Shown here: piece by piece, positions 1-8,245 of the stretch
Layout of the letters: the number at the start of each line of letters is the position of its first letter
Numbering within the stretch: position 1 is the first letter of the stretch
Assembly: GCA_034522175.1 (NCBI GenBank)
Contig: JAXHLQ010000001.1
Location: 806,001-870,000, forward strand
Direction of reading: 5' to 3'
From: JAIPDZ01 sp034522175
Lineage (GTDB): Bacteria > Desulfobacterota > DSM-4660 > Desulfatiglandales > Desulfatiglandaceae
Length of the DNA stretch: 64,000 nt
Notes under the pieces: generated by a model
The model's input: only the letters and a program-made list of their open reading frames with translations
Told to the model about the DNA's origin: nothing
Database searches by the model: none
Translations under genes and position numbers: made by a program

Positions 1-1
1 C

Positions 2-487
2 TACTATTCGGATGATCGGGGGGACCGGTTTTATTATTCAGCGCCATTTGCCGAGAGTGTTGTCGGGTTTTACAAGAGAAAAGACACAGAAATACACTAT
101 GACACCCTTCGCGATCTGACGCCCTACAAAATCGGCACCTGCCTCGGCTTTGCGTACCCGGATGAATTCACTGAGGCCGATTACCTGCAAAAAGAGATCG
201 CCAGAAACGAGTCGCTGAATCTGAGGAAGCTATTGAACGGGCGGATCGATCTGTTCATTACGGATCGGGCCGCGGCACAGGCCGCCATCAATCGATCTGT
301 TCCTGAAGGGAAGAATGTGCTGGAATTCATGGATCCGCCCCTCGAAGTGAGAAAACTCCACCTGATATTCGGCAAACACGACGGCAGCAAAAAGCTGCTG
401 AAGGACTTTGATAAAGGCCTTCAGATGATCCTTGAGGATGGCACCATGAAGAATATCCTCAAAAAACATGGGATGGAGCACAATTAA
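2..487 (+). CDS. Periplasmic substrate-binding protein (SBP_bac_3 type), C-terminal part
   Basis: The reading frame is open from the left edge and ends at a TAA at 485-487, so the start and signal peptide lie outside the window. The visible 161 residues resemble the second lobe of family-3 (amino-acid/polar compound) binding proteins: a stretch about residence of the polypeptide (YYSAPFAESVVGFY, PYKIGTCLGFAYPDEF), a lobe-closing segment GRIDLFITDRAA, and the usual C-terminal helix ending in ILKKHGMEHN. Such proteins deliver ligands to an ABC transporter or act as the sensing input of a signalling protein. A PAS-domain gene follows 26 bp downstream and no permease or ATPase is seen here, so a sensory role is possible. 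The ligand cannot be told. Confidence 0.75.
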   Translation, partial: YYSDDRGDRFYYSAPFAESVVGFYKRKDTEIHYDTLRDLTPYKIGTCLGFAYPDEFTEADYLQKEIARNESLNLRKLLNGRIDLFITDRAAAQAAINRSVPEGKNVLEFMDPPLEVRKLHLIFGKHDGSKKLLKDFDKGLQMILEDGTMKNILKKHGMEHN

Positions 488-513
488 CAAGAAGATAAAA
501 GAGGTAAAGAGCG

Positions 514-906
514 GTGATCAAAATGCCGGAGCAGAAGGATAGCCGGGAACAGGAGCATCTCATAAGACTTGGAAAGAAAGATACGGATGTGGCGATAACT
601 ATCATTGATCCACAGGGCATACTCCTTTATTATAACAAGGAAGCGGCTCGCACCCTGGATCGAAAACCCGAATATATAGGCAAAGACGTCCATTCACATC
701 ATAAGAAGGTCGATTCCAACAGAAAACTGATGTTTATGCTCCAGGAGTTCAAACATGGACGGAAGGAGCCTTTTCGTTATCAGGCGAAACCCTATGGAGA
801 ACCCATCGAAGTGACGCTGTCACCCATTTTGGAAAAAGGCAAATTTATCGGATGCACACAGTCCGTGGTCCTCAAGAATGATATTGACTCGGAGAAACAG
901 GCATGA
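514..906 (+). CDS. Stand-alone PAS-domain protein
   Basis: A 130-residue protein that is essentially one PAS domain: AITIIDPQGILLYYNKEAA, then RKPEYIGKDVHSHH and a terminal beta-hairpin (IEVTLSPILEKGKFIGCTQSV). The GKDVHSHHKK signature resembles the PAS domain attached to DUF438-type proteins. No transmitter, HTH or catalytic domain is present. The start at GTG 514 is preceded by GAGGTAAAGA at 501-510; an ATG at 523 is an alternative. It lies 26 bp after the binding-protein gene and ahead of a cupin gene, so the three may be co-transcribed. Small redox or ligand-sensing PAS proteins of this sort are common in sulfate reducers; the signal is unknown. Confidence 0.7.
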   Translation: MIKMPEQKDSREQEHLIRLGKKDTDVAITIIDPQGILLYYNKEAARTLDRKPEYIGKDVHSHHKKVDSNRKLMFMLQEFKHGRKEPFRYQAKPYGEPIEVTLSPILEKGKFIGCTQSVVLKNDIDSEKQA

Positions 907-975
907 GGGTGATCACACAGTTGTAAAGCAGACATTGACGGATTGCCGGTTGAAATAGGCCGTAAGGAGGAGGAA

Positions 976-1284
976 ATGGCATTTTGGAACCTGAATAATT
1001 TATCTCTGAAAGCATTCCGACCGGGCATTATGAGTGCTGCAGAAGACGGCAAAGACCTGATCATGGTCTGTATGGAAATCGCTCCTGAAATGGAAGACAC
1101 GGGACACGCCCATGCCTTCGATCAGTGCGGGTGGGTGGTGGAGGGTCGGATAGAGATGTTCATCGGGGAAGAACAGAAGCTACTTAACGCCAATGAGGCC
1201 TATTTTATTCCTTCAGGGGTGCAGCATGGATGGAAGACGTTTGATCGGCCGGTAAGGCTCATGGACGTTTCATTAAAGGCATGA
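976..1284 (+). CDS. Small cupin-domain protein
   Basis: The start ATG at 976 is chosen because AAGGAGGAGG lies just upstream (964-973); the frame is open 11 codons further up. The 102-residue product is a single-domain cupin: GHAHAFDQCGWVVEGRIEMFIG carries cupin motif 1 (H, H and a Q/C-containing turn) and FIPSGVQHGW carries motif 2 with a histidine. These residues usually bind a divalent metal. Single-domain cupins range from sugar isomerases and dioxygenases to ligand-binding regulators, and nothing in the neighbourhood fixes a substrate. Confidence is good for the fold and low for function. Confidence 0.75.
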   Translation: MAFWNLNNLSLKAFRPGIMSAAEDGKDLIMVCMEIAPEMEDTGHAHAFDQCGWVVEGRIEMFIGEEQKLLNANEAYFIPSGVQHGWKTFDRPVRLMDVSLKA

Positions 1285-1304
1285 TGTTGGCGGACCATTT
1301 TAAC

Positions 1305-1332
1305 TTGACCATCTCCCATGTCATTATATACT
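1305..1332 (+). promoter_or_regulatory. Candidate sigma-70 promoter of the PfpI-family gene
   Basis: TTGACC at 1305-1310 and TATACT at 1327-1332 are separated by 16 bp, close to the sigma-70 consensus. They lie in the only sizeable gap (about 160 bp) on the plus strand between the cupin and PfpI genes. Assigned by eye only. Confidence 0.4.
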
Positions 1333-1444
1333 TGAATATCCTGTCCGGGGCGAGCCTTTTTTGATATCTGTGAGCGCTTCAGGACATCGCTTCCGGACGC
1401 ATAAACCGAGTACCTGAAAAGAACGGAATGAAAGGAGGATTCAT

Positions 1445-2026
1445 ATGGCGGCGAAGAAAATTCTCATGCTGGTGGGCGATTATGTGGAGGACTATGAAGT
1501 CATGGTGCCTTTTCAGGCGCTCTTGATGGTGGGACACACCGTCCACGCGGTCTGTCCCGACAAAAAGACCGGCGAGACGGTTCGCACGGCGGTCCACGAT
1601 TTTGAAGGGGACCAGACCTACAGCGAAAAGCCGGGGCACAACTTCACCCTCAATGCCACCTTTTCAGACATTAAAGCCGAGGACTATGATGCACTGGTGA
1701 TTCCGGGTGGACGGGCACCCGAGTATATCCGCCTGAACCAAGACGTGCTCAAGATGGTGCAGCATTTTGCGGAATCGGATAAACCCATCGCCGCCATCTG
1801 TCACGGCGTCCAGGTCCTCACCGCCGCAGGTGTTGTAGAGGGGAAAGCCTGCTCCCCTTATCCGGCCGTGGGTCCGGACATGGCGCCGGCCGGCGGAACG
1901 CATGTGGAGATTCCGGTGGACCAGGCCCACGTGGACGGCAACATGGTCACCGCACCGGCCTGGCCTGCGCACCCGGAATGGCTGGCCAAATTTCTCCAGT
2001 TGCTGGGCACAAAGATCGAGGCTTGA
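1445..2026 (+). CDS. DJ-1/PfpI family protein (glutamine-amidotransferase-like class I)
   Basis: A 193-residue protein, the usual length for PfpI/DJ-1 members. It begins with the fold's first strand (KKILMLVGDYVEDYE, with the acidic residue E that interacts with the catalytic Cys) and contains the nucleophile elbow AAICHGVQVL, followed by a HVEIPVDQAHVDGNMVTAPA segment near the third catalytic region. Known members are intracellular proteases, deglycases/glyoxalases or chaperones. ATG 1445 has AAAGGAGG at 1430-1437. It is the first gene after a recognisable promoter and is followed within 3 bp by a lipoprotein gene. A stress or glyoxalase-like role is plausible but unproven. Confidence 0.85.
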   Translation: MAAKKILMLVGDYVEDYEVMVPFQALLMVGHTVHAVCPDKKTGETVRTAVHDFEGDQTYSEKPGHNFTLNATFSDIKAEDYDALVIPGGRAPEYIRLNQDVLKMVQHFAESDKPIAAICHGVQVLTAAGVVEGKACSPYPAVGPDMAPAGGTHVEIPVDQAHVDGNMVTAPAWPAHPEWLAKFLQLLGTKIEA

Positions 2027-2028
2027 AC

Positions 2029-2583
2029 ATGCAACCGCCCTGTTTCCACCCAAGAACAAGGGATTGCGCCTCCCGGGGCGGGAGGCGCGGATGGTTATGC
2101 TGCATCCTGTGGGTTCTCCTCTCGATGCTTTTCGGTTGTGCCAAGGCTTTCCCTCCGGAAACCATGGACACCGTGGATCGCGACATCCGGTTCATTGAGC
2201 TCCAGAAAAATCCACCGGCTTTCGAGGGAAAGTCGGTACTCCTGGGAGGCGTCATTATCGAACCCCAGACCTTCTCAGAAAAGACCATCCTGGTGGTGTC
2301 CCAGCGGGAACTGGATTCTAACCAAAAACCTGTAGAAAATGATCCGTCACAGGGGCGGTTCATGGTGTCTGCAGCCGAATTCCTGGACCCGGCCATCTAC
2401 CGGAAAGGGCGAGCGATCACCGTTACCGGACAGGTGGCCGGCGAGGTGGTGCAGCCCATAGACGGCGTTCCCTATCGATACCCGTTGATCCAAAAGGAGT
2501 CGCTCCATCTCTGGCCGGCTCCGGAGAACATTCGCAGCGAACCCAGTTTCCGGTTCGGCATCAATTTCGGCTTCGGCTTTTGA
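2029..2583 (+). CDS. Slp-family outer-membrane lipoprotein, copy 1
   Basis: The product has a hydrophobic lipoprotein signal (WLCCILWVLLSMLFGC) with lipobox LFGC, followed by a domain matching Slp/YeaY proteins: DRDIRFIELQKNP, GKSVLLGGVII, SQGRFMVSAAEFLDPAIY, GRAITVTGQVAGE and YPLIQKESLHLW. ATG 2029 is 3 bases after the preceding stop; in-frame codons extend further upstream into the PfpI gene, so this start is a choice, not proven. Slp proteins are starvation/stress lipoproteins of the outer membrane of unclear molecular function. The next gene is a paralogue whose start overlaps this stop, so the two probably arose by tandem duplication and are co-translated. Confidence 0.8.
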   Translation: MQPPCFHPRTRDCASRGGRRGWLCCILWVLLSMLFGCAKAFPPETMDTVDRDIRFIELQKNPPAFEGKSVLLGGVIIEPQTFSEKTILVVSQRELDSNQKPVENDPSQGRFMVSAAEFLDPAIYRKGRAITVTGQVAGEVVQPIDGVPYRYPLIQKESLHLWPAPENIRSEPSFRFGINFGFGF

Positions 2584-3134
2584 TGGAAAAAGAAATGCTT
2601 GCTTTGAAAAGTTTTTTTTGCCTTATCAGCCTCATCCTGCTCACCGGCTGCACACAGGTCATCTCCGATTCGGTCCTGAAACAGGTCAACCCGAGTATTC
2701 GGTTCATTGACCTTCGGCGCGATCCCCGGGTCTACGAGGGCCAAATGGTGCTTCTGGCCGGTGTCATCGTCAAAACGACCTATCAGCCGGATGGAAAGAC
2801 CCTCATCGAAGCCTATCAGACGCAGATGAATTTTGAAAAACGACCGGTAAATCTCGACATGTCTCAAGGTCGTTTTCTGGGCGAATATGATGGGTTTCTG
2901 GACAGCGATATCTACGCCAAGGGTCGGCAGGTCACCATTGCGGGCCGATTTCAAGAGATAGAGGTCATGAAATTGGGCGAAATGGATTACCCCTACCCCT
3001 TTCTGAAGATCGAGGAAATCCACCTCTGGGAAAAAGAGGAGCCCAGAATCTACACTGATCCCTATCCATGGTACCCCATCGGTGCCCCATGGGGAATATG
3101 GGGGGGCTGGTATACGCCGTACTGGGTCTATTGA
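2583..3134 (+). CDS. Slp-family outer-membrane lipoprotein, copy 2
   Basis: A paralogue of the preceding gene. ATG 2583 overlaps the preceding stop by one base (TGATG), suggesting translational coupling. The signal region SFFCLISLILLTGC carries lipobox LTGC, and the mature domain repeats the Slp motifs (NPSIRFIDLRRDPRVYEGQ, LLAGVIV, SQGRFLGEYDGFLDSDIY, GRQVTIAGRFQE, YPFLKIEEIHLW). The C-terminus is unusual: a Trp/Tyr/Pro/Gly-rich tail (YPWYPIGAPWGIWGGWY) of the kind seen in some outer-membrane-anchored small proteins. Function is unknown beyond the family. Confidence 0.8.
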   Translation: MEKEMLALKSFFCLISLILLTGCTQVISDSVLKQVNPSIRFIDLRRDPRVYEGQMVLLAGVIVKTTYQPDGKTLIEAYQTQMNFEKRPVNLDMSQGRFLGEYDGFLDSDIYAKGRQVTIAGRFQEIEVMKLGEMDYPYPFLKIEEIHLWEKEEPRIYTDPYPWYPIGAPWGIWGGWYTPYWVY

Positions 3135-3135
3135 C

Positions 3136-3164
3136 GGCTCCCGGGCCCGTGCCCACCCGGGGCC
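3136..3164. terminator. GC-rich hairpin between convergent genes
   Basis: GGCTCCCGGG (3136-3145) and CCCGGGGCC (3156-3164) form an imperfect GC-rich stem between the Slp2 and metF genes, which converge here. There is no long T-run on either side, so intrinsic termination would be weak. Confidence 0.35.
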
Positions 3165-3180
3165 TGTTTAATCAGGTATT

Positions 3181-4071
3181 CTAATCCAGCCCCGCGGCAT
3201 CCATAATCTCCGGCACCTTCTCCTCCTTGCCGATGGCCATGATATGGACGCCGTGGCACATCTTTTCTTCATGGATCCGCCGGATCATCCGACCGGCGAT
3301 GTCGATCCCCTTGCTGAGGGCCTTGCCCTTGGCCGCGGAGGCCATTTCATCGATCAGGCCCTGGGGGACATTCACCCCGGCCACGTTCTTGTTCATGAAC
3401 CGCGCCATGGGGGCGGAGGTCAGGAGAATGATGCCTGCCAGGATCTTCACCGGGAATTGGCGCGCATACACCATGAATTCCTTGAAACGGTCCAGGTCGT
3501 AAACAGCCTGTGTCTGGATGAACTCGGCGCCGGCCTCGATCTTTTTTTCAAATTTGATCTGTTGCGGCTCAAGCGGATTGGCCTCGGGGGTGACAATGGC
3601 CCCCGCACAGAACGCCACCTCACCATCAATCTTGTTCCCACCGAGATCCTCGCCCCTTTCCATGCGCCGTATGGCGGCCAATAGTTGACTGGAATCCAAA
3701 TCAAAGACCCCTTTGGCCTCCTTATGGTCACCGAACATCACCGAATCCCCGGTCAGGCACAGCACATTGGTAATGTCTCGCTGAAAGGCAAACAGGAGAT
3801 CGGCCTGAAGCGCCATCCGGTTGCGGTCCCTGCAGGTCATCTGCAATATCGGCTCGCCCCCCATTTCCTTGACCAGTAATGCCCCGCCGAGAGAGGGAAA
3901 CCGCATCACCGAACTCTGGTGATCCGTCACATTCATGGCGTCCACCCGGTCTTTCAGCAGTTCAATATGGTGGACCATTTTATCCAGGTTGGTCCCCTTG
4001 GGCGGGGCCACCTCGGATGTCACCACGAATTTTCCGGAATTCAGGGCCTCTTTAAATGATGACGATGGCAT
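3181..4071 (-). CDS. metF: Methylenetetrahydrofolate reductase, catalytic subunit
   Basis: A 296-residue TIM-barrel protein of the MetF family. Visible family features are FVVTSEVAPPKGTN with the conserved catalytic Glu near the N-terminus, DRVDAMNVTDHQ, LQMTCRDRNRMALQ (folate/FAD region), NVLCLTGDS, and AGAEFIQTQAVYDL. It reduces methylene-THF to methyl-THF (or the reverse) with FAD, the methyl-branch step of the Wood-Ljungdahl pathway or of methionine synthesis. The adjacent MetV gene ends 1 bp upstream, the arrangement found in acetogens and sulfate reducers, where MetF works with a zinc/Fe-S partner rather than alone. It is the last gene of a minus-strand operon that also encodes a NADH-oxidising module. 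Confidence 0.92.
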   Translation of the reverse strand: MPSSSFKEALNSGKFVVTSEVAPPKGTNLDKMVHHIELLKDRVDAMNVTDHQSSVMRFPSLGGALLVKEMGGEPILQMTCRDRNRMALQADLLFAFQRDITNVLCLTGDSVMFGDHKEAKGVFDLDSSQLLAAIRRMERGEDLGGNKIDGEVAFCAGAIVTPEANPLEPQQIKFEKKIEAGAEFIQTQAVYDLDRFKEFMVYARQFPVKILAGIILLTSAPMARFMNKNVAGVNVPQGLIDEMASAAKGKALSKGIDIAGRMIRRIHEEKMCHGVHIMAIGKEEKVPEIMDAAGLD

Positions 4072-4072
4072 T

Positions 4073-4723
4073 TCACACCTCCAGCCTCAATTTCCCCGGT
4101 GTCAACTCGGCCTGGTGGTTGCGGGGCTTCTGTAATTTTCGCATGGCATCGAGCCGACCCAGTTCCGCAAGCCGGTTATAAATCAGGGTCCAGGCACAGT
4201 CCTTGTCGGCATCGATCTCGCATTTGCCGTTGTTGGTGCCGCCGCAGGGGCCGTTCACCAACCCCTTGTGACACGAGGTCACCGGACAGACCCCGCCCGT
4301 CTCTCCCAGGATGCAGTCGCCGCACTGGAGACACACCTCATTGAACTCACCCGGCGCGGTCTCCTTTCCGATAAACAGCGTGTCGAGTGCGGGCACCACG
4401 AGTTTTTTTGAATGAAGCGCCACGTTCTGAACACCGAAGGCGCAGGTCATGATAAGCAGCGCATCCGCCTGGGCCATCTGGGCCCCGTATGTCTCCAGGG
4501 CCTCCCGGGTCATGTTGTCACAGGCCACGGCGAGTACCGTATCCCCCGTGATCATCTTTCCCTTTTCGGACAGTGCGTCCTTCATGGCCGCCACTTCCGG
4601 TGCTCCGCCCGTTTGGGTCAGCGTCGTACAGGTGCCGCAGCCGATGATGAACACCCTTCTTAAGCCATCCAGGAGCCGATCCAGCGCCTCTTCCGGTTTT
4701 TGTTGCGTAATGGATCTAATCAT
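4073..4723 (-). CDS. metV: MetV-type methylenetetrahydrofolate reductase small subunit (cysteine-rich)
   Basis: A 216-residue protein with two recognisable regions: an N-terminal alpha/beta domain starting VFIIGCGTCTT, and a cysteine-rich C-terminal half (CLQCGDCILGE, CPVTSCHKG, GPCGGTNNGKCE, DCAW) typical of the MTHFR C-terminal/MetV domain that carries Fe-S or zinc sites. In known complexes MetV stabilises MetF and mediates electron transfer from a partner such as HdrA or RnfC. Here no Hdr genes are seen, but a NuoF-like fusion protein lies 2 bp upstream, making it the likely electron donor (inference). Start ATG 4723 has an adequate context; spacing to neighbours (2 bp and 1 bp) points to one transcript. 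Confidence 0.9.
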   Translation of the reverse strand: MIRSITQQKPEEALDRLLDGLRRVFIIGCGTCTTLTQTGGAPEVAAMKDALSEKGKMITGDTVLAVACDNMTREALETYGAQMAQADALLIMTCAFGVQNVALHSKKLVVPALDTLFIGKETAPGEFNEVCLQCGDCILGETGGVCPVTSCHKGLVNGPCGGTNNGKCEIDADKDCAWTLIYNRLAELGRLDAMRKLQKPRNHQAELTPGKLRLEV

Positions 4724-4725
4724 CT

Positions 4726-7700
4726 CTATGCCCTCTCTTTTTCCAGGTCACACCGAAGACACCGCGTTGCTTCCCGAATGGCCTGTTCCTTAGTGAGGCC
4801 CTTCTCGATTTCTCTGAAATCCCTGATCCGTTCCTGAGGGGTTTCCAGTTTCACCTTTTCCCTCGGCCTATCCTCGGTGCTCTCCTCATCCAAGGCGAGC
4901 CCTGTCCTTTCCTCCAGTACGGTTTTCTCATCCGGGATGTGAATCCTGCCGGACTCGCCCTCTATGTAGTGGTGAATGGCCAGGGCGGCCCGTCTCCCCG
5001 AGGCGATGGCCCGAATGAGGTAGGTGGGGCCTGTGGTGAAATCCCCGCCCGCAAAGACTCCTTCGACATTGGTGGCGAGGGTGTTCTCATCCACGGCCAG
5101 GGTTCCCCACAACGCCCGTTCCAGCTTCACGTCTTCCGACAGGAAGGAGGGATCCGGGGCCTGGCCGATGGAGATCATCACCGTATCCGCCGAAACGATC
5201 TGGGTGGTGGTCTCATCGAATGCGGGGTTGAAATTCCCTTCGTCATCAAAGACCGAGACACAGCGCACAAATTCGATGCCGGTCACCCGGCCCTCTTCAC
5301 TGATGATCCGCTTGGGGCCCCAGGAGGTGTTGATGGCGATCCCTTCATCCATGGCCTCTTCAATTTCCTTGTCCCATGCGGGCATCTCCACCCTGGATTC
5401 GAGACAGAATATCTGCACGTCGGACGATCCATCGGCGGCGGTGCCGGCCGCAAGCCGTGCAGCAGTCCTGGCCACGTCAATGGCCACGTTGCCGCCCCCC
5501 ACCACCACGGTCTTCCCTTTGACCGCCGCCTCCCGGCCCATTCGCACATCGCTCAGAAAGGCCAGTCCATAGGCCAGGCCCTCGAGCCCTTCCTCTTCGC
5601 CGGGAATGCCGATCCGTTTGCTGGCCTGGGCCCCCGCTGCGATAAATACGGCATCGAACCCCTCCTTCATCAGATCATCCACGGTATGCCGGGAGTCTAT
5701 GGGGGAGTTGTATTTTATTTCAACGCCGCAGGACTCGATGTAGGCGATCTCTTCCTCGATGACCCGGCGAGGGAGTCTGAATTCAGGGATGGTAATGCCC
5801 AGCATCCCTCCGGCCACGGGCTGGGATTCATGGACCACGGTCCGGTACCCCATCTTGGTGAGAAAATAGGCGCAGGTCAGACCCGCAGGTCCCGCCCCCA
5901 CGATGGCCACTTTCTCATTTCGGGTCACGGGAAACGGCGCCCGGGCCGTGCCGATGTGGTCAAAATACCAGTCGGAGGCATACCGCTTGAGTGAGCGGAT
6001 GGCCACGGGTTCGTCCAGTTCGCCGCGCCGGCATTTGAACTCGCAGGGGTGGATGCAGATCCGGCCGCAGACCGCGGGAAACGGGTTTCGCTCGCGGATA
6101 ATCTCCACCGCCTGTTCATTCTTCCCCATGGCGATGGCCGCCACATAATTGGGCACATCAATGCCGGCCGGACAGGCGTGCTGACAGGCGGAGATGACCA
6201 TGGCGTCGCACGTGGCCCCGGCGCAACGGTGCTCCAGGATGTGATCCTCGTACTCCTTCAGGAAATATTTGAGCGTGGACAGGGCGGGCTTGGCGCACGT
6301 CTGACCCAACCCGCACAGAGACGATTCGGTAATGGTCGCTCCCAGTTCGGAAATGGTGTCGATATCCTTCAGGCGGCCCTCTCCCCGGGTGATCCGCGTC
6401 AGGATCTCCAAGAGCTGGGTGGTGCCGAGGCGGCAGGGGGCACATTTGCCGCACGATTCGGACTGGGTGAAGCTCAGGAAAAACCGGGCGATCTCCACCA
6501 TGCAGTTGTTCTCGTCCATGACCACCATCCCGCCCGAGCCCATGATGGCGCCGATCCGCTGCAGCGTGTCGTAATCGATGGCCAGGTTGAGGTACTGGGG
6601 CGCCACGCACCCACCGGACGGGCCCCCCATCTGCACGGCCTTGAACTGCCGTCCCTTGGGGATGCCGCCGCCGATGTCAAAAACCACCTCCCGCATACTC
6701 ACGCCGATGGGCACCTCCACCAGCCCGGTGTTGTTCACCTTGCCGGCGAGGGAGAAAATCTTGGTCCCTTTGCTCTTTTCCGTGCCCACTTCTCCGTACC
6801 AGACAGCGCCCTTAAAAATGAGGGACGGGACATTGGCCCAGGTCTCCACATTGTTGATGTTGGTGGGTTGATTGTCTAACCCCGCCTGTGCCGGAAACGG
6901 CGGCCGTGCCCGGGGCATCCCCCGCTTCCCTTCGATGGAGGCCATGAGCGCGGTCTCCTCGCCGCAGACAAAGGCGCCGGCCCCCATCTTCAATTGGAGA
7001 TTAAAATTAAAGCCGGTTCCCAGAATATTTTCGCCCAGGAGTCCCAGCTCGGTCATCTCCCCCAGGGCGATGGTCAGATGCTCCACGGCAATGGGGTACT
7101 CCTCCCGCACATAGACATACCCATGTTCCGCGCCCATGGCATAGGCGCCGATGAGCATCCCCTCCAGGACCGCGTGGGGGTCGCCTTCCAAAAGGGCCCG
7201 GTCCATGAACGCGCCGGGGTCGCCCTCGTCGGCATTGCAGATGATGTATTTGGTATCCCCGGCCGCCTGCCGGGCGAATTTCCATTTGAGTCCCGTGGGA
7301 AACCCGGCCCCGCCCCGGCCCCTGAGCTTGGCGGCGGTCACCTCCTCGATCACGTCTTCCGGTGACATCTTGGAGAGGGCCTTGACAATGGCCCGGTACC
7401 CGCCGGCGGCGATATAGTGGTTGATTTTCGTGGGATCGATCCGGCCGCAGTTGGCCAGGACCCGCCGCTCCTGCCTCTGATAAAAGGGGATCTGATCGCG
7501 GTAGACAATGGATTTGCCCGTATCGGGGTCTTCGTAGGCCAGGCGATCGATGGTATGGCCCTTCTTAAGGGTCGCGTCCACGATCTCGGCCGCGTCTTCC
7601 GGCTCCACCTCCTGGTATTGAATCCCGGCCGGCTCGATGGCGATCACCGGAGCCTTGGCGCAGAATCCATGACAGCCGGTGGCCCGGATCTCCACGTCAT

Positions 7701-7872
7701 GGGACAGCCCCCGGCGCTCCACCGCTTCGGTCAGAGCCGTCTTCACTTCGGCGGCGCCGTAGGCCCGGCACCCGGTCATGCACACCTGTACCACGGTCCG
7801 TTTTTCATTCATCCGGGCCAGGATTTTGTTGCGGAGCCATTCAAGCTGTCCAACGGATGTGAGCTTTTCCAT
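4726..7872 (-). CDS. NuoF-like NADH dehydrogenase fused to a GltD/NfnB-like FAD oxidoreductase
   Basis: A 1048-residue fusion. Domain order: thioredoxin-like [2Fe-2S] domain (C31, C35, C67, C71 in VCMTGC and ATGCHGFC); NuoF core with FMN/NADH motifs GRGGAGFPTG (185-194), CNADEGDPGAF and GAFVCGEETAL; SLBB-like region; N3 cluster CGKCAPCRLG; cysteine-rich linker (CQHACPAGIDVP, CGRICIHPCEFKC); then a glutamate-synthase-small-subunit-like half with Rossmann motifs VAIVGAGPAGLTC and VVVGGGNVAIDVA; and a terminal CLRCDLEK. The first half oxidises NAD(P)H; the second resembles the flavin subunits that branch electrons in NfnB or HydBC-type enzymes. With the separate NuoE and NuoG/Fdh-like genes upstream it forms a soluble NADH module. 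Its place directly before metV-metF suggests it feeds methylene-THF reduction; flavin-based bifurcation is possible but unproven. Confidence 0.88.
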   Translation of the reverse strand: MEKLTSVGQLEWLRNKILARMNEKRTVVQVCMTGCRAYGAAEVKTALTEAVERRGLSHDVEIRATGCHGFCAKAPVIAIEPAGIQYQEVEPEDAAEIVDATLKKGHTIDRLAYEDPDTGKSIVYRDQIPFYQRQERRVLANCGRIDPTKINHYIAAGGYRAIVKALSKMSPEDVIEEVTAAKLRGRGGAGFPTGLKWKFARQAAGDTKYIICNADEGDPGAFMDRALLEGDPHAVLEGMLIGAYAMGAEHGYVYVREEYPIAVEHLTIALGEMTELGLLGENILGTGFNFNLQLKMGAGAFVCGEETALMASIEGKRGMPRARPPFPAQAGLDNQPTNINNVETWANVPSLIFKGAVWYGEVGTEKSKGTKIFSLAGKVNNTGLVEVPIGVSMREVVFDIGGGIPKGRQFKAVQMGGPSGGCVAPQYLNLAIDYDTLQRIGAIMGSGGMVVMDENNCMVEIARFFLSFTQSESCGKCAPCRLGTTQLLEILTRITRGEGRLKDIDTISELGATITESSLCGLGQTCAKPALSTLKYFLKEYEDHILEHRCAGATCDAMVISACQHACPAGIDVPNYVAAIAMGKNEQAVEIIRERNPFPAVCGRICIHPCEFKCRRGELDEPVAIRSLKRYASDWYFDHIGTARAPFPVTRNEKVAIVGAGPAGLTCAYFLTKMGYRTVVHESQPVAGGMLGITIPEFRLPRRVIEEEIAYIESCGVEIKYNSPIDSRHTVDDLMKEGFDAVFIAAGAQASKRIGIPGEEEGLEGLAYGLAFLSDVRMGREAAVKGKTVVVGGGNVAIDVARTAARLAAGTAADGSSDVQIFCLESRVEMPAWDKEIEEAMDEGIAINTSWGPKRIISEEGRVTGIEFVRCVSVFDDEGNFNPAFDETTTQIVSADTVMISIGQAPDPSFLSEDVKLERALWGTLAVDENTLATNVEGVFAGGDFTTGPTYLIRAIASGRRAALAIHHYIEGESGRIHIPDEKTVLEERTGLALDEESTEDRPREKVKLETPQERIRDFREIEKGLTKEQAIREATRCLRCDLEKERA

Positions 7873-7979
7873 ATCGGTCCCTTATGCTTCCGGCCTAGTA
7901 CACGTATCCTTAAATATGGTTCCGTATTCTATACTGCCTCACCGCCCATTCCCACGCCATGGCGTGATCATTTCCCGCT

Positions 7980-8190
7980 AAAGACGGGATCTGCGACTAG
8001 ACGCCAAGGTCGCTAAGGATGGATTTTCTTTATTCCTTTTCGCTGAGAGAGGCGAAAAGGAATAAGCCCGAGCCCTTCGGGCAAAGAGCTTTTTATATCC
8101 TACTGCCGGAGGCATGCTGGTTTTCGTTTGTCGCCGTCTCAGCGACAAACGAAAAGAGAAAGTCCTTTGCGTGCTTTGCGGCTTTGCGGT
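7980..8190. repeat. Compound palindromic element inserted in the operon (MITE/REP-like)
   Basis: The 373 bp between the nuoE and nuoF-type genes is non-coding and carries three hairpins: perfect 14-bp arms at 8030-8043/8052-8065 (TTATTCCTTTTCGC), 6-bp arms at 8066-8071/8077-8082 (GCCCGA) and perfect 14-bp arms at 8121-8134/8142-8155 (TTTTCGTTTGTCGC). Outside them, CCAAGGTCGCTAAGGA near 8013-8028 and TCCTTTGCGTGCTTTG near 8163-8178 form an imperfect outer inverted pair. Other genes of the operon are 1-36 bp apart or overlap, so this looks like an insertion. No transposase is inside. It might also act as an mRNA-processing or attenuation site between the two subunits. Confidence 0.6.
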
Positions 8191-8245
8191 TCATATGTTT
8201 TTGCTACTGGAAAAAATGCGTCATCGTACGTACGAAACAAACCAC

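Noticed and set aside
4939..5994. Long plus-strand open frame of about 350 codons opposite the NuoF-GltD gene
   Set aside because: Complementary shadow of a strongly conserved minus-strand gene; composition is low-complexity and no family motif is seen.
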